Shown piece by piece: positions 54,015-62,658 of a stretch of DNA of 64,000 nucleotides; position 1 is the first letter of the stretch, and the number at the start of each line of letters is the position of its first letter. The notes under the pieces were generated by a model. The model was not told the DNA's origin. It searched no databases and saw nothing but the letters and a program-made list of their open reading frames with translations. This DNA is from Streptomyces althioticus (GTDB taxonomy: Bacteria > Actinomycetota > Actinomycetes > Streptomycetales > Streptomycetaceae): NCBI GenBank assembly GCA_014649355.1, contig BMSW01000003.1:186001-250000 (forward strand), written 5' to 3'. The translations under genes and the position numbers were made by a program.

Positions 54015-54020
54015 TACGGT
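54015..54020 (+). promoter_or_regulatory. Candidate leaderless -10 for the 69-codon ORF
   Basis: TACGGT ends six bases before the ATG at 54027; no ribosome site is present. Confidence 0.35.
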
Positions 54021-54026
54021 GCGAAC

Positions 54027-54236
54027 ATGACGAACATCAAGGTCCACGCCCCCGCTCCGGTCGACCTCGAGGGCGACCTGACCTCCCTGCGCGGCGACTG
54101 CGCCCGGATGGTGCCGCACTGGGCGGCGCCCGAGCGGACGGCGGCCCGGCCGGTGTCGCCCTCCCTGATCCACGGGGTGGACGTGCCGCCCGCCTCGGCC
54201 CGGTTGCTCGACGCCATGTCCGACTACGGCGACTGA
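54027..54236 (+). CDS. Small hypothetical protein (69 aa)
   Basis: A 69-residue ORF starting MTNIKVHAPAPVDLEGDL and ending DAMSDYGD, without Cys pairs, signal peptide or membrane segment. Codon third positions are strongly G/C, as expected for a real Streptomyces gene, and the reading frame fills the gap between the PfkB kinase and the next gene. No domain recognised. A -10-like element close to the ATG suggests a leaderless transcript. Confidence 0.6.
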   Translation: MTNIKVHAPAPVDLEGDLTSLRGDCARMVPHWAAPERTAARPVSPSLIHGVDVPPASARLLDAMSDYGD

Positions 54237-54379
54237 GCGAACGCGGGGAACCGCGCGCTCCCCCACTGCGTCCCATCGCTGTCCCCCGTAGAGGGGATGC
54301 GGGATACGAACCCTCGGCAGCCCCGGTACGACCGGGCAGGGTCCGCATGGGACAGCTGTGCAGGCGAAGGAGCGATGCG

Positions 54380-56662
54380 GTGAACACCGAGCGACCCGAC
54401 CACGACGACGAGCCGCGCCCCGTCTCGGGCGACGCGCCCGACACGGAGGGCGCACGGCCGCGCACCACCTCCTCCTCGGAGGCGCCGGCCTCCGACACCG
54501 ACGCCGTGGAGACGCGTGACGCGGCCGCCGAGGACCCGGGGTCCTCCGGGACGTCCGCCCCGGCCGGGGACGCCGGGGGACTCACGCGGACGGGTGAGGC
54601 CGGCTCGGCCGATCGGCCGGAGGAGACGAGGCCCGAGGGCGGCCCCTCCGAGGCCGGGACGGACGGAAGCGACGAGGTGCGGCCCGCCGCCGGTGTGCAC
54701 CGCACCGGCGCGGCCGGGGCCGAGGGGCCCGCACCGAAGGCGGCGGGCGCCGACGCGCCGGCGCCCTCGCGGCTGACGAAGCCGGAAGCCACCGGCCCCG
54801 CCGACGGCGACGCGCCCCGGATGGGAGAGACCGAGCCCCCGCAGGCCGACGCGGGCGACGAGCCCGCACCCGCCCACGCGCCCGTGACCTCGGCGCACGC
54901 GTCCGCCAACGCGCCGGCCTCCACACCTGGAGCCGCCGGCCCGGAGGGTGCGAGCGACGAGTCCCGCGCCGAGGGGAACGGGTCCGCACCGGCCGATGCG
55001 TCCACCGACACCGGAGCCGCCGGGGAGGACCGGCCCGCCAGGGCCGACGCTCCCTCATCCGGAGCGGACGGTGGCGAAAGCAGCGGAGCCTCCGCGGCTG
55101 AAGCATCCGGCCCGGCAGGCGGCACGCCCACCGCACCCCGTACCCCGCCGGCCGGCGACGAGCACGCCTACGCCGGGCCCGAGCCCGTGGTCGGCGGGAG
55201 CAGGGACGCGGACCGTGGATCCGAGGGGCAGGCCCGTCGCCGCACGCCCGCGCTGGTCGCCTCCGTCGCCGCCGCCGTACTGCTGGTCGGCGGAGGCGGG
55301 GCGTATCTCGCGGCCGGGGCCGGGGACTCCGGGGGCGGCGCGGCGCCGGGGGCGAACGGCGACGCCACTCCCCCGCCGCTCGCCCTGGACGGCTACTCCG
55401 AGAGCGGCCCGAACGGCATCGCGCCGGGCGAGCCCAACCCGTACGGCGCGACCTACCGCGCCGAGGGCGCCCTCCCCGACGGTCCCGACACGGCGCCCGT
55501 GTTCCACGCGCGGGGCAAGATCACCGAGGACCAGGTGGTCGCGCTGGCGGAGGCGCTGGGGGTCGAGGGCAGGCCGTTCGCCGAGGGCGGCTCCTGGCGC
55601 ATCGGCGGCCAGGACGGCTCGGGTCCGACCCTGCGCGTCGACACTCAGGCCCCCGGTACCTGGACGTTCAGCCGGAACATCACCCGCAGCGACAACTGCA
55701 AGGGCGCCACCTGCAAGGCCCCGACCGGCGCCAAGACGGCCGCCGTGAGCGAGGAAGCCGCGAAGAAGGCCGCCGCGCCGGTGCTGAAGGCGGTGGGCCA
55801 GGACGACGCCAAGCTGGACGCGAGCCAGGTGCTGGACGGCAGCCGCGTGGTGAACGCCGACCCGGAGGTCGGCGGGCTGCCGACGTACGGCTGGACGACC
55901 GGGGTGGTCGTCGGCGCGAGCGGCGAGGTCGTCGGCGGCAGCGGGCGGCTCGCGGAGCCGGTGAAGGGCGACGAGTACCCCGTGGTGAGCGCCCGCGAGG
56001 CGCTGGACGCGATGAACGGTGCGCCCGGCGCCGGCGACCGCGTGGAGATCGGCGGCTGCGCCACCCCCGTGCCGCTGGACGAGGGGCAGCAGCAGCAGGA
56101 GCCCTGCGCCCCGGCGAAGCCGGCGGGTGACACCGTCGCGGTGGACGAGGCGGTGTTCGGGCTGGCCGCGCACTCGGTGGACGGGCGTCCCGCGCTGGTG
56201 CCGTCCTGGCTGTTCGAGGTGCGCCCGGCGGGGTCCGACAACCCGTTCACGGTGACGCATCCGGCGGTGGAGCCGCAGTTCCTCGCCGCGCCGACGGGGC
56301 CCGGAGAGCGACCGGGCGAGGAGCCGTCGGGTCCCGGTGACGAGCCGACGTCCGCGCCGGCCACGCGTGACGTCGAGGTGGAGGGCTACACGGCCCAGGG
56401 AGACGAGCTGACCGTGACGTTCACGGGCGGTGTCTGCGCCGACTACGAGGCGACGGCGAGCGAGAGCGGCGGAAAGGTCACCGTGCGGGTGACCGAGACG
56501 CCCTGGCCGGACAAGGTGTGCATCCTGATCGCCAAGCAGTACGAGCAGACGCTGCGGCTGGACGCTCCGCTCGGCGACCGCCAGGTGGTGACGGCGGACG
56601 GCGAGCCGGTGCCGCTGCACAAGGGCGGCGCCCGCCTGCCCGCACCGCCCAGCGCCCGCTGA
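54380..56662 (+). CDS. Single-span membrane protein with ~285-residue disordered cytoplasmic region
   Basis: 760 residues. The first ~285 are almost only Ala, Gly, Pro, Ser, Thr, Asp and Glu (low-complexity, very acidic). A membrane span follows (PALVASVAAAVLLVGGGGAYLAAG, ~288-311), then a ~450-residue extracytoplasmic part with no catalytic motif that I recognise. It holds paired cysteines (Cys in DNCKGATCK; GGCATPV and EPCAP; GGVCADYE and DKVCIL) and a PEPSY-like helical piece (AAKKAAAPVLKAVGQDDAKL). GTG 54380 has AAGGAG seven bases upstream. Possibly an anti-sigma or sensor-like protein, but this is speculation. Confidence 0.82.
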   Translation: MNTERPDHDDEPRPVSGDAPDTEGARPRTTSSSEAPASDTDAVETRDAAAEDPGSSGTSAPAGDAGGLTRTGEAGSADRPEETRPEGGPSEAGTDGSDEVRPAAGVHRTGAAGAEGPAPKAAGADAPAPSRLTKPEATGPADGDAPRMGETEPPQADAGDEPAPAHAPVTSAHASANAPASTPGAAGPEGASDESRAEGNGSAPADASTDTGAAGEDRPARADAPSSGADGGESSGASAAEASGPAGGTPTAPRTPPAGDEHAYAGPEPVVGGSRDADRGSEGQARRRTPALVASVAAAVLLVGGGGAYLAAGAGDSGGGAAPGANGDATPPPLALDGYSESGPNGIAPGEPNPYGATYRAEGALPDGPDTAPVFHARGKITEDQVVALAEALGVEGRPFAEGGSWRIGGQDGSGPTLRVDTQAPGTWTFSRNITRSDNCKGATCKAPTGAKTAAVSEEAAKKAAAPVLKAVGQDDAKLDASQVLDGSRVVNADPEVGGLPTYGWTTGVVVGASGEVVGGSGRLAEPVKGDEYPVVSAREALDAMNGAPGAGDRVEIGGCATPVPLDEGQQQQEPCAPAKPAGDTVAVDEAVFGLAAHSVDGRPALVPSWLFEVRPAGSDNPFTVTHPAVEPQFLAAPTGPGERPGEEPSGPGDEPTSAPATRDVEVEGYTAQGDELTVTFTGGVCADYEATASESGGKVTVRVTETPWPDKVCILIAKQYEQTLRLDAPLGDRQVVTADGEPVPLHKGGARLPAPPSAR

Positions 56663-56679
56663 GCGGCGCACCCGCGCAC

Positions 56680-56723
56680 GACGAAGGCGGCGGTCCCGTG
56701 GTCACGGGGCCGCCGCCTTCGTC
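56680..56723. terminator. Bidirectional terminator, 20-bp stem
   Basis: Bases 56680-56699 pair with 56704-56723 (one G-T pair) around a four-base loop, between two convergent genes. Confidence 0.9.
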
Positions 56724-56752
56724 CTGCGGTCCGCCGGGCGGACCGGCGGTGC

Positions 56753-57109
56753 TCAGCTGAAGGAGTCGCCGCAGGCGCAGGAGCCCGTGGCGTTCGGGTT
56801 GTCGATCGTGAAGCCCTGCTTCTCGATGGTGTCGACGAAGTCGATGGTGGCGCCGCCCAGGTACGGGGCGCTCATGCGGTCGGTGACGACCTTCACACCA
56901 CCGAAGTCCTTCACCACGTCGCCGTCGAGCGAGCGCTCGTCGAAGAAGAGCTGGTAGCGCAGGCCGGAGCAGCCGCCGGGCTGGACGGCGACGCGCAGGG
57001 CGAGGTCGTCACGGCCTTCCTGGTCGAGCAGGGCCTTGACCTTGGACGCGGCGGCGTCGGTCAGGACGATGCCGTCGGTGACGGTGGTGGTCTCGTCCGA
57101 TACGGACAT
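56753..57109 (-). CDS. HesB/IscA-family iron-sulfur cluster carrier
   Basis: A 118-residue A-type carrier. The three cluster cysteines are in QPGGCSGLRYQL (Cys47) and GSCACGDSFS (Cys110 and Cys112). DEVVK- and NATGSCACG-type blocks match ErpA/IscA rather than NfuA. It should hand [2Fe-2S]/[4Fe-4S] clusters to targets; the divergent neighbour NadA needs a [4Fe-4S] cluster. GGGAGAG precedes the ATG. Rv2204c has the same place in Mycobacterium (from memory). Confidence 0.94.
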   Translation of the reverse strand: MSVSDETTTVTDGIVLTDAAASKVKALLDQEGRDDLALRVAVQPGGCSGLRYQLFFDERSLDGDVVKDFGGVKVVTDRMSAPYLGGATIDFVDTIEKQGFTIDNPNATGSCACGDSFS

Positions 57110-57318
57110 CTACATCTCTCCCGGGTTGTACGGAGACTGCTTGCCGACGGTTGCAACCGGCGGGACCGCGGATTCATTCCGGGCCGGGCGCGTGATTTCC
57201 TCGCCTCGCTCTTCATGCTCGCACACGCCGTGCGGAGCGGAAACCGTCGCTCGCGGGGGCCCTAGGGGAATGAACGGGCGGCCGCCGGGATTCACGTCAC
57301 ATGGACGCTATGGCCATC

Positions 57319-57364
57319 GTCAAAGTGACGTGAACCGGTTATGATAGATAGCGTCAAATCGACG
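57319..57364. promoter_or_regulatory. Paired palindromes and promoter upstream of nadA
   Basis: CGTCAAAGTGACG (57319-57331) and CGTCAAATCGACG (57352-57364) are related inverted repeats, 33 bases or about three helical turns apart. A strong -10, TATGAT (57340-57345), lies between them with TCGTCA 17 bases upstream. One site would overlap the -35 and the other the transcription start, a typical repressor arrangement for NAD synthesis genes. Confidence 0.6.
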
Positions 57365-57395
57365 AGAAGTCGCCAGAACAGAAAGGGTGCGTGTC

Positions 57396-58580
57396 GTGAC
57401 CACCGCCCAGACCCCGGAGCTCGACGTCCAGCCGACGCCCCTCGCCCTGCTGCTCCTCGGCCGGGAGGCCGACCCCAGGAGCGAGCGCGGTGTGGAATGC
57501 CCCGGCGACCTCCCCTCCCCGTCCGACCCGGACCTGGTGGAGCGCGCCCGCGCGGCCAAGGAGAAGCTCGGGGACAAGGTCTTCGTCCTCGGCCACCACT
57601 ACCAGCGTGACGAGGTCATCCAGTTCGCCGACGTCACGGGCGACTCCTTCAAGCTGGCGCGGGACGCGGCCGCGCGCCCCCAGGCCGAGTACATCGTGTT
57701 CTGCGGTGTGCACTTCATGGCCGAGTCCGCCGACATCCTCACCGGCGACGACCAGAAGGTGGTCCTCCCCGACCTCGCGGCCGGCTGCTCCATGGCGGAC
57801 ATGGCCACCGCCGAGCAGGTCGCCGAGTGCTGGGACGTGCTGACCGAGGCCGGGATCGCCGAGCAGGTCGTCCCCGTCTCGTACATGAACTCCTCCGCCG
57901 ACATCAAGGCCTTCACCGGCAAGCACGGCGGCACGATCTGCACCTCGTCGAACGCGAAGCGCGCCCTGGACTGGGCGTTCGAGCAGGGCGAGAAGGTCCT
58001 GTTCCTCCCCGACCAGCACCTGGGCCGCAACACGGCGGTGCGGGACATGGGGATGTCCCTGGAGGACTGCGTCGTCTACAACCCGCACAGGCCGAACGGC
58101 GGCCTGACCGCCGAGGAGCTGCGTGCCGCGAAGATGATCCTGTGGCGCGGCCACTGCTCGGTGCACGGCCGCTTCAGCCTGGACTCCGTCAACGACGTGC
58201 GCGAGCGCATCCCTGGCGTCAACGTCCTGGTCCACCCCGAGTGCAAGCACGAGGTCGTGGCCGCGGCGGACTACGTCGGGTCGACCGAGTACATCATCAA
58301 GGCCCTGGAGGCCGCCCCGGCCGGCTCCAAGTGGGCCATCGGCACGGAGCTGAACCTGGTCCGCCGCCTGGCGAACCGTTTCGCGCCCGAGGGCAAGGAG
58401 ATCGTCTTCCTCGACAAGACGGTCTGCTTCTGCTCGACGATGAACCGCATCGACCTGCCCCACCTCGTCTGGGCCCTGGAGTCCCTCGCCGAGGGCACCC
58501 TGGTCAACCGCATCGAGGTCGACAAGGAGACCGAGGCCTTCGCGAAGCTGGCCCTGGAGCGCATGCTGGCCCTGCCGTAG
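57396..58580 (+). CDS. nadA: Quinolinate synthase
   Basis: A 394-residue enzyme that makes quinolinate from iminoaspartate and dihydroxyacetone phosphate, with a [4Fe-4S] cluster. Cluster cysteines are Cys103 (FCGVHFM), Cys182 (TICTSSNAK) and one of the CFCS pair near residue 353 (TVCFCSTMNRI). VLGHHYQRDEV, DSFKLAR, LPDQHLGRNTA and HPECKHEV are further family blocks. GTG 57396 was chosen over GTG 57387 because AAAGGG then lies nine bases upstream. nadB and nadC are not in the window. Confidence 0.96.
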   Translation: MTTAQTPELDVQPTPLALLLLGREADPRSERGVECPGDLPSPSDPDLVERARAAKEKLGDKVFVLGHHYQRDEVIQFADVTGDSFKLARDAAARPQAEYIVFCGVHFMAESADILTGDDQKVVLPDLAAGCSMADMATAEQVAECWDVLTEAGIAEQVVPVSYMNSSADIKAFTGKHGGTICTSSNAKRALDWAFEQGEKVLFLPDQHLGRNTAVRDMGMSLEDCVVYNPHRPNGGLTAEELRAAKMILWRGHCSVHGRFSLDSVNDVRERIPGVNVLVHPECKHEVVAAADYVGSTEYIIKALEAAPAGSKWAIGTELNLVRRLANRFAPEGKEIVFLDKTVCFCSTMNRIDLPHLVWALESLAEGTLVNRIEVDKETEAFAKLALERMLALP

Positions 58581-58590
58581 CCGGCCGCCC

Positions 58591-58631
58591 CGCCCTCACC
58601 CCGGCACGGGCTTCCGGTCGGGGTGGGGGCG
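58591..58631 (+). terminator. Terminator hairpin after nadA
   Basis: CGCCCTCACCCCG (58591-58603) pairs with CGGGGTGGGGGCG (58619-58631) including one G-T pair, 10 bases after the nadA stop. Confidence 0.75.
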
Positions 58632-58739
58632 CGGTCCGTCTCGCAGCAACTGTGCGCGTTCATTCTGCAGTTGCAGGCTGGAACTGATGTGCAGTGAGAT
58701 GATCTCCGTCGTAAATACGAACCTTCATACGGGGGGATC

Positions 58740-59159
58740 ATGAAGCGATTGCTCTCAACAACTGTCGCCACGACGGCACTTGCTGTCGGCCTCGTCATCA
58801 ACACGTCAAGCCCTGCGGCTGCGGCTGAAGAGGCCCCGGGCTGCCCTTCGGTCACTCAGATCGGGAGCACGGGCTACATCAAGTCGAACGGCGAACCTGT
58901 CGTCTCCGTTAAGCAGTTCAAGGGCTGCGGGAAGAACTGGGCATATGCCTACGTCTGGAAGAGTTTCCGGGACAGCCATCGCTCTTGGTCCATATCCGCC
59001 TGGATCCAAGCAGGAGCGTCGTCCGAGGGGTGGAGGAGCGGACCGGGAATTGAAGTCTGGTCGGACGGAACCCACACGCTGAGCGTGTGCACGCAGGCTC
59101 TGGGTCAGCTCCGTTTCGCTTCCCAGACCCTTACCGGCCACACGGACACCCGCTGCTGA
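58740..59159 (+). CDS. Small secreted protein of unknown function, lower-GC codon use
   Basis: A 139-residue protein with a clear Sec signal (MKRLLSTTVATTALAVGLVINTSSPAAAA, cleavage after ~29) and a ~110-residue secreted part with four cysteines (Cys35, Cys63, one near 117, Cys139) that could form two disulfides. It is rich in Trp, Tyr and Ser (GKNWAYAYVWKSFRDSH, RSWSISAWIQAG). Codons such as TCA, ACA, ACT and CTT are far more frequent than in neighbours. No domain recognised. It has its own promoter-like AT-rich stretch (58700-58735). An accessory or horizontally acquired gene is likely. Confidence 0.8.
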   Translation: MKRLLSTTVATTALAVGLVINTSSPAAAAEEAPGCPSVTQIGSTGYIKSNGEPVVSVKQFKGCGKNWAYAYVWKSFRDSHRSWSISAWIQAGASSEGWRSGPGIEVWSDGTHTLSVCTQALGQLRFASQTLTGHTDTRC

Positions 59160-59301
59160 CATTGCGGATCAGCCGTCCTCACAGGTACGACACCCGGCCT
59201 GTCGGCGCGTGACCTCTGTGCGGCATCCGCTGTGGCGGCCCTGAGGTGGTGCGGCACCGTGTAGACCTCAGTGGATGTACAGCACATGAAACGGGGAAAG
59301 C

Positions 59302-59348
59302 GACGGCCGGTTCCCGAACCGGTTGTTCCGGTTCGGGAACCGGCCGTC
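59302..59348. terminator. Terminator, perfect 21-bp stem
   Basis: Bases 59302-59322 pair perfectly with 59328-59348 around TTGTT, 13 bases after the RND gene's stop. This is the longest perfect hairpin in the window and can also end the plus-strand transcript from 58740. Confidence 0.92.
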
Positions 59349-59361
59349 ACGCGTCACGCGG

Positions 59362-62300
59362 TCAGACGGACGCGGGCCGCGTCTCGTCGGAGGAGGCGTC
59401 CGGCGCCGGCTGTTCGGGCAGGCCCGCCTTCCCGGCCCGCTTCGCCGCCCGCTTCTTCGCCCGGCGCTCCTTGCGGAGTTCCAGCATCGCGTAGAGCGTC
59501 GGGACCAGGAGCAGGGTGAGCAGGGTCGACGTGATCAGGCCGCCGATCACCACGACCGCGAGCGGCTGGGCGATGAAGCCGCCCTCGCCGGTGACGCCGA
59601 GCGCCATCGGGAGCAGGGCGAAGATCGTCGCCAGGGCCGTCATGAGGATGGGCCGCAGACGGTGCCGGCCGCCCTCGATCACGGCCTCGATGATGCCGTG
59701 CCCCTGCGCGCGGTACTGGTTGATGAGGTCGATCAGCACGATCGCATTGGTGACCACGATGCCGATCAGCATCAGCATGCCGATCATCGCCGGGACGCCC
59801 ATCGGGGTGCCGGTGATCAGCAGCAGGCCGAGCGCGCCGGTCGCCGCGAACGGCACGGACACCAGCAGGATCAGCGGCTGGGCCAGCGACCGGAAGGTGC
59901 CGACCAGCAGCATGAACACGATGGCGATGGCGGCCAGCATGGCCAGGCCCAGGTTGACGAAGGCCTCGTCCTGGTCCGCGGTCACGCCGCCGATCTCGGC
60001 CGTGGCGCCCGCGGGCAGCGTCAGCTCGTCGAGCTTGTTCTGCAGGGCCGTGCCCACGGCGCCCGTGTTCTCGTCGAGCGGGCGGGCGGTGACGGTGGCC
60101 GCGCGTTGGCCGTCGATCCGGGTCATGGAGACCGGGCCGTCGACCTGCCGGACGGTGGCGACGTCGCCCAGCTTCACCGGGCCGAGGGGCAGGGTGCGCA
60201 GCTGCTCCACGGTGGTGGCGGGCCGCGCCGAGCGGATCACGATGTCCCGCTCGGTGTCGTCGAGGACCGCCTTGGCGGCCGGGGTGCCCTTCACCGACTG
60301 GGCGACGGCCATCCCGAGGGTCTGCGCGTCGAAACCGGCCGCCGCCGCCTTGTCGTTCGGCGTGACCGAGATGCGGGGCACGCTCTGCGCCAGGTCGCTG
60401 GTGACGTCGGTGACGTCGTCCAGCGAGGCCACCGCGTCGCGGACCTGCTCGGTGGCCTTGCGCAGCACCTGCGCGTCGGCCGCCTTGACGGTCACGCTGA
60501 GGTCCTGGCTGCCGAAGCCGTCACCGGACGCCACCGTGGTGGTGCCGATGCCGTCGAGCTCCGCGAGGCCCTTCTCGATGCGGTCCCGCACGTCGTCGGA
60601 GGACGCGGAGTCCTCCAGCATGATCTGGTAGCTCGCCTGGTTGGTGTCGGTGCCGCCGCCGAAGGCCGCCATGAAGCCGGACGAGCCGATGGTCACCTGG
60701 TAGTCCTCGACGCCCTCGGTGCCGGCGAGCAGCTTCTCGACCTTCTTCACCTGGGTGTCGGTGGCGGCCAGGCTGGTGCCCGGCTTCAGCTTCTGCTGGA
60801 CCGAAAGGACCTGCTGCTCCCCCGCGTCGAAGAAGTTGGTCTTCAGCAGCGGGGCCATGGCGAAGGTGGCGAGCAGCACGACGACGGCGATGGCGACGCT
60901 GGCCAGCCGGCGCCGGGTGGCGAACCGCAGCACCGGCACGTAGGTGCGCTGCAGGCGGCTCCTGGCCTCCTTCTCCTCCGCCAGCCGTCGGGCCTCCTCG
61001 GCGTCCTCCGGGGTGCCCTTCGGCGGCCGCAGGAACCAGTACGACAGCACCGGGACGACCGTCAGCGACACCAGCAGGGACGCCAGCAGCGCCGCGGTGA
61101 CGGTGAGGCTGAAGGAGCCGAACAGCTCGCCCACCATGCCGCCGACCAGCCCGATCGGCAGGAACACGGCGACGGTGGTCAGCGTGGCGGAGGTGACCGC
61201 GCCGGACACCTCGCGCACCGCGTTCATGATCGCGGCCTGGCGTTCCTCGCCGTAGCCGAGGTGCCGCTTGATGTTCTCCAGGACGACGATGGAGTCGTCG
61301 ACGACCCGGCCGATGGCGATGGTCAGGCCGCCCAGGGTCAGCATGTTGAGGGACAGGTCGCGGGTCCACAGCACGATCAGCGCGAGCACCACCGACAGCG
61401 GGATGGACACCGCGGTGACGAGGGTGGACCGGACCGACGCGAGGAAGACCAGGATCACCAGGACGGCGAAGAGCAGGCCGAGCGCGCCCTCGGTGGTGAG
61501 GCCGTCGATGGCCTTGGAGACCGCGGGGCCCTGGTCGGCGACGACGGTGAGGGTGGCGCCCTTGCCGAGGTCCTCGCGCAGTCCGGGCAGCTTCTTCTCG
61601 ACGGCCTCGGAGATGGCGACCGCGCTGCCGTCGTGGTCCATGGTGGCCATGACGGCGAGGCTGGGCTCGCCGTTGGTCCGGGTGAGGGAGTCGGAGGCCG
61701 CCTCCTCCTGCCGGACGGTGGCGACGTCGCCCAGGCGGACCGGCCTGCCCTGGCCGGGGCCCGCCGTGACCATCAGGTCCTGGATCTGGCGCACGGAGGT
61801 GAAACCGCCGCCGACCTGGACGGTGCGGTTGGCGCCGTTCTCGTCGAAGGAGCCGGCCGGGACGGTCGCGCCGCCGGCCTGCAGGGCCTGGGCGAGGGAC
61901 GCGCCGGTCAGGCCGGCCTTGGCGAGCTTCGCCTCGTCGGGGACGACGGTGACCTGGACGTCGCGCACGCCGTCCACCAGGACCTGGCCGACGCCCTCGA
62001 TGCCCTTCAGCGCGGGCACCACCGTGCGGTCCAGCTGGTCGGCGAGCGCCTGCTGGTCCTTGTCGGAGGTGACGGCGAGGACCACGGCCGGGAGGTCGTC
62101 CGTGGATCCCGCGACGACCTGCGGGTCCACCCCGGACGGCAGGCGGGCGCCGGCCCGGTTGACGGCCTGCTGCACGTCGGCGACGAGCTGCTGGGTGTTG
62201 TTGCCGTAGTCGAAGGACGCCATGATCACGGCGTTGCCCTCGCTCGCCTTCGAGGTGACGCCGGAGATGCCGTCGACGGCCTCCAGGCTGTCCTCGATGG

Positions 62301-62499
62301 GTTCGACGACCTGCTTCTCCACCACGTCCGGGGAGGCGCCCTGGTAGGGGGCGATCACGGAGACCATGGGCAGTTCGATGGTGGGCAGGAGCTGCTGCTT
62401 GAGCTGGGGTATCGCGATCGCCCCGAAGACGAGCGCGATGATCGACATCAGTCCGATCAGCGCCCGTTGCGCGAGGCTGAATCTGGACAGCCAGGACAT
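59362..62499 (-). CDS. RND-family (HAE1/AcrB-like) exporter
   Basis: A 1045-residue proton-driven transporter with twelve membrane segments and two large extracytoplasmic loops (~40-330 and ~560-860). The internal duplication is clear, and the proton-relay Asp pair occurs in IGRVVDDSIVVLENIKRHL (TM4, ~410). PYQGASPDVVEKQVVEPIE and the FLPIGLVGGMVGELF segment are typical of the AcrB/HAE1 family. This type is best known from Gram-negative tripartite pumps; in Gram-positives the comparison is SwrC. No membrane-fusion or outer-membrane partner is near. A Lys/Ala-rich tail (ERRAKKRAAKRAG) follows. The upstream two-component system may control it. Confidence 0.94.
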   Translation of the reverse strand: MSWLSRFSLAQRALIGLMSIIALVFGAIAIPQLKQQLLPTIELPMVSVIAPYQGASPDVVEKQVVEPIEDSLEAVDGISGVTSKASEGNAVIMASFDYGNNTQQLVADVQQAVNRAGARLPSGVDPQVVAGSTDDLPAVVLAVTSDKDQQALADQLDRTVVPALKGIEGVGQVLVDGVRDVQVTVVPDEAKLAKAGLTGASLAQALQAGGATVPAGSFDENGANRTVQVGGGFTSVRQIQDLMVTAGPGQGRPVRLGDVATVRQEEAASDSLTRTNGEPSLAVMATMDHDGSAVAISEAVEKKLPGLREDLGKGATLTVVADQGPAVSKAIDGLTTEGALGLLFAVLVILVFLASVRSTLVTAVSIPLSVVLALIVLWTRDLSLNMLTLGGLTIAIGRVVDDSIVVLENIKRHLGYGEERQAAIMNAVREVSGAVTSATLTTVAVFLPIGLVGGMVGELFGSFSLTVTAALLASLLVSLTVVPVLSYWFLRPPKGTPEDAEEARRLAEEKEARSRLQRTYVPVLRFATRRRLASVAIAVVVLLATFAMAPLLKTNFFDAGEQQVLSVQQKLKPGTSLAATDTQVKKVEKLLAGTEGVEDYQVTIGSSGFMAAFGGGTDTNQASYQIMLEDSASSDDVRDRIEKGLAELDGIGTTTVASGDGFGSQDLSVTVKAADAQVLRKATEQVRDAVASLDDVTDVTSDLAQSVPRISVTPNDKAAAAGFDAQTLGMAVAQSVKGTPAAKAVLDDTERDIVIRSARPATTVEQLRTLPLGPVKLGDVATVRQVDGPVSMTRIDGQRAATVTARPLDENTGAVGTALQNKLDELTLPAGATAEIGGVTADQDEAFVNLGLAMLAAIAIVFMLLVGTFRSLAQPLILLVSVPFAATGALGLLLITGTPMGVPAMIGMLMLIGIVVTNAIVLIDLINQYRAQGHGIIEAVIEGGRHRLRPILMTALATIFALLPMALGVTGEGGFIAQPLAVVVIGGLITSTLLTLLLVPTLYAMLELRKERRAKKRAAKRAGKAGLPEQPAPDASSDETRPASV

Positions 62500-62658
62500 G
62501 GGTCAGGGTCTCTTTTCCGTCGAGCGGCGAAGGTCCGGCAGACGGGCGCGCGCACAGTGGGCGGCCCGCTCTACACCCTGGGCCATGGCCCGGGACCGAT
62601 CCGTGGTCCCGAGGTCCGATTCTTCACACGGCGCCTACTCCCGCCGCAGTACTCCCCG

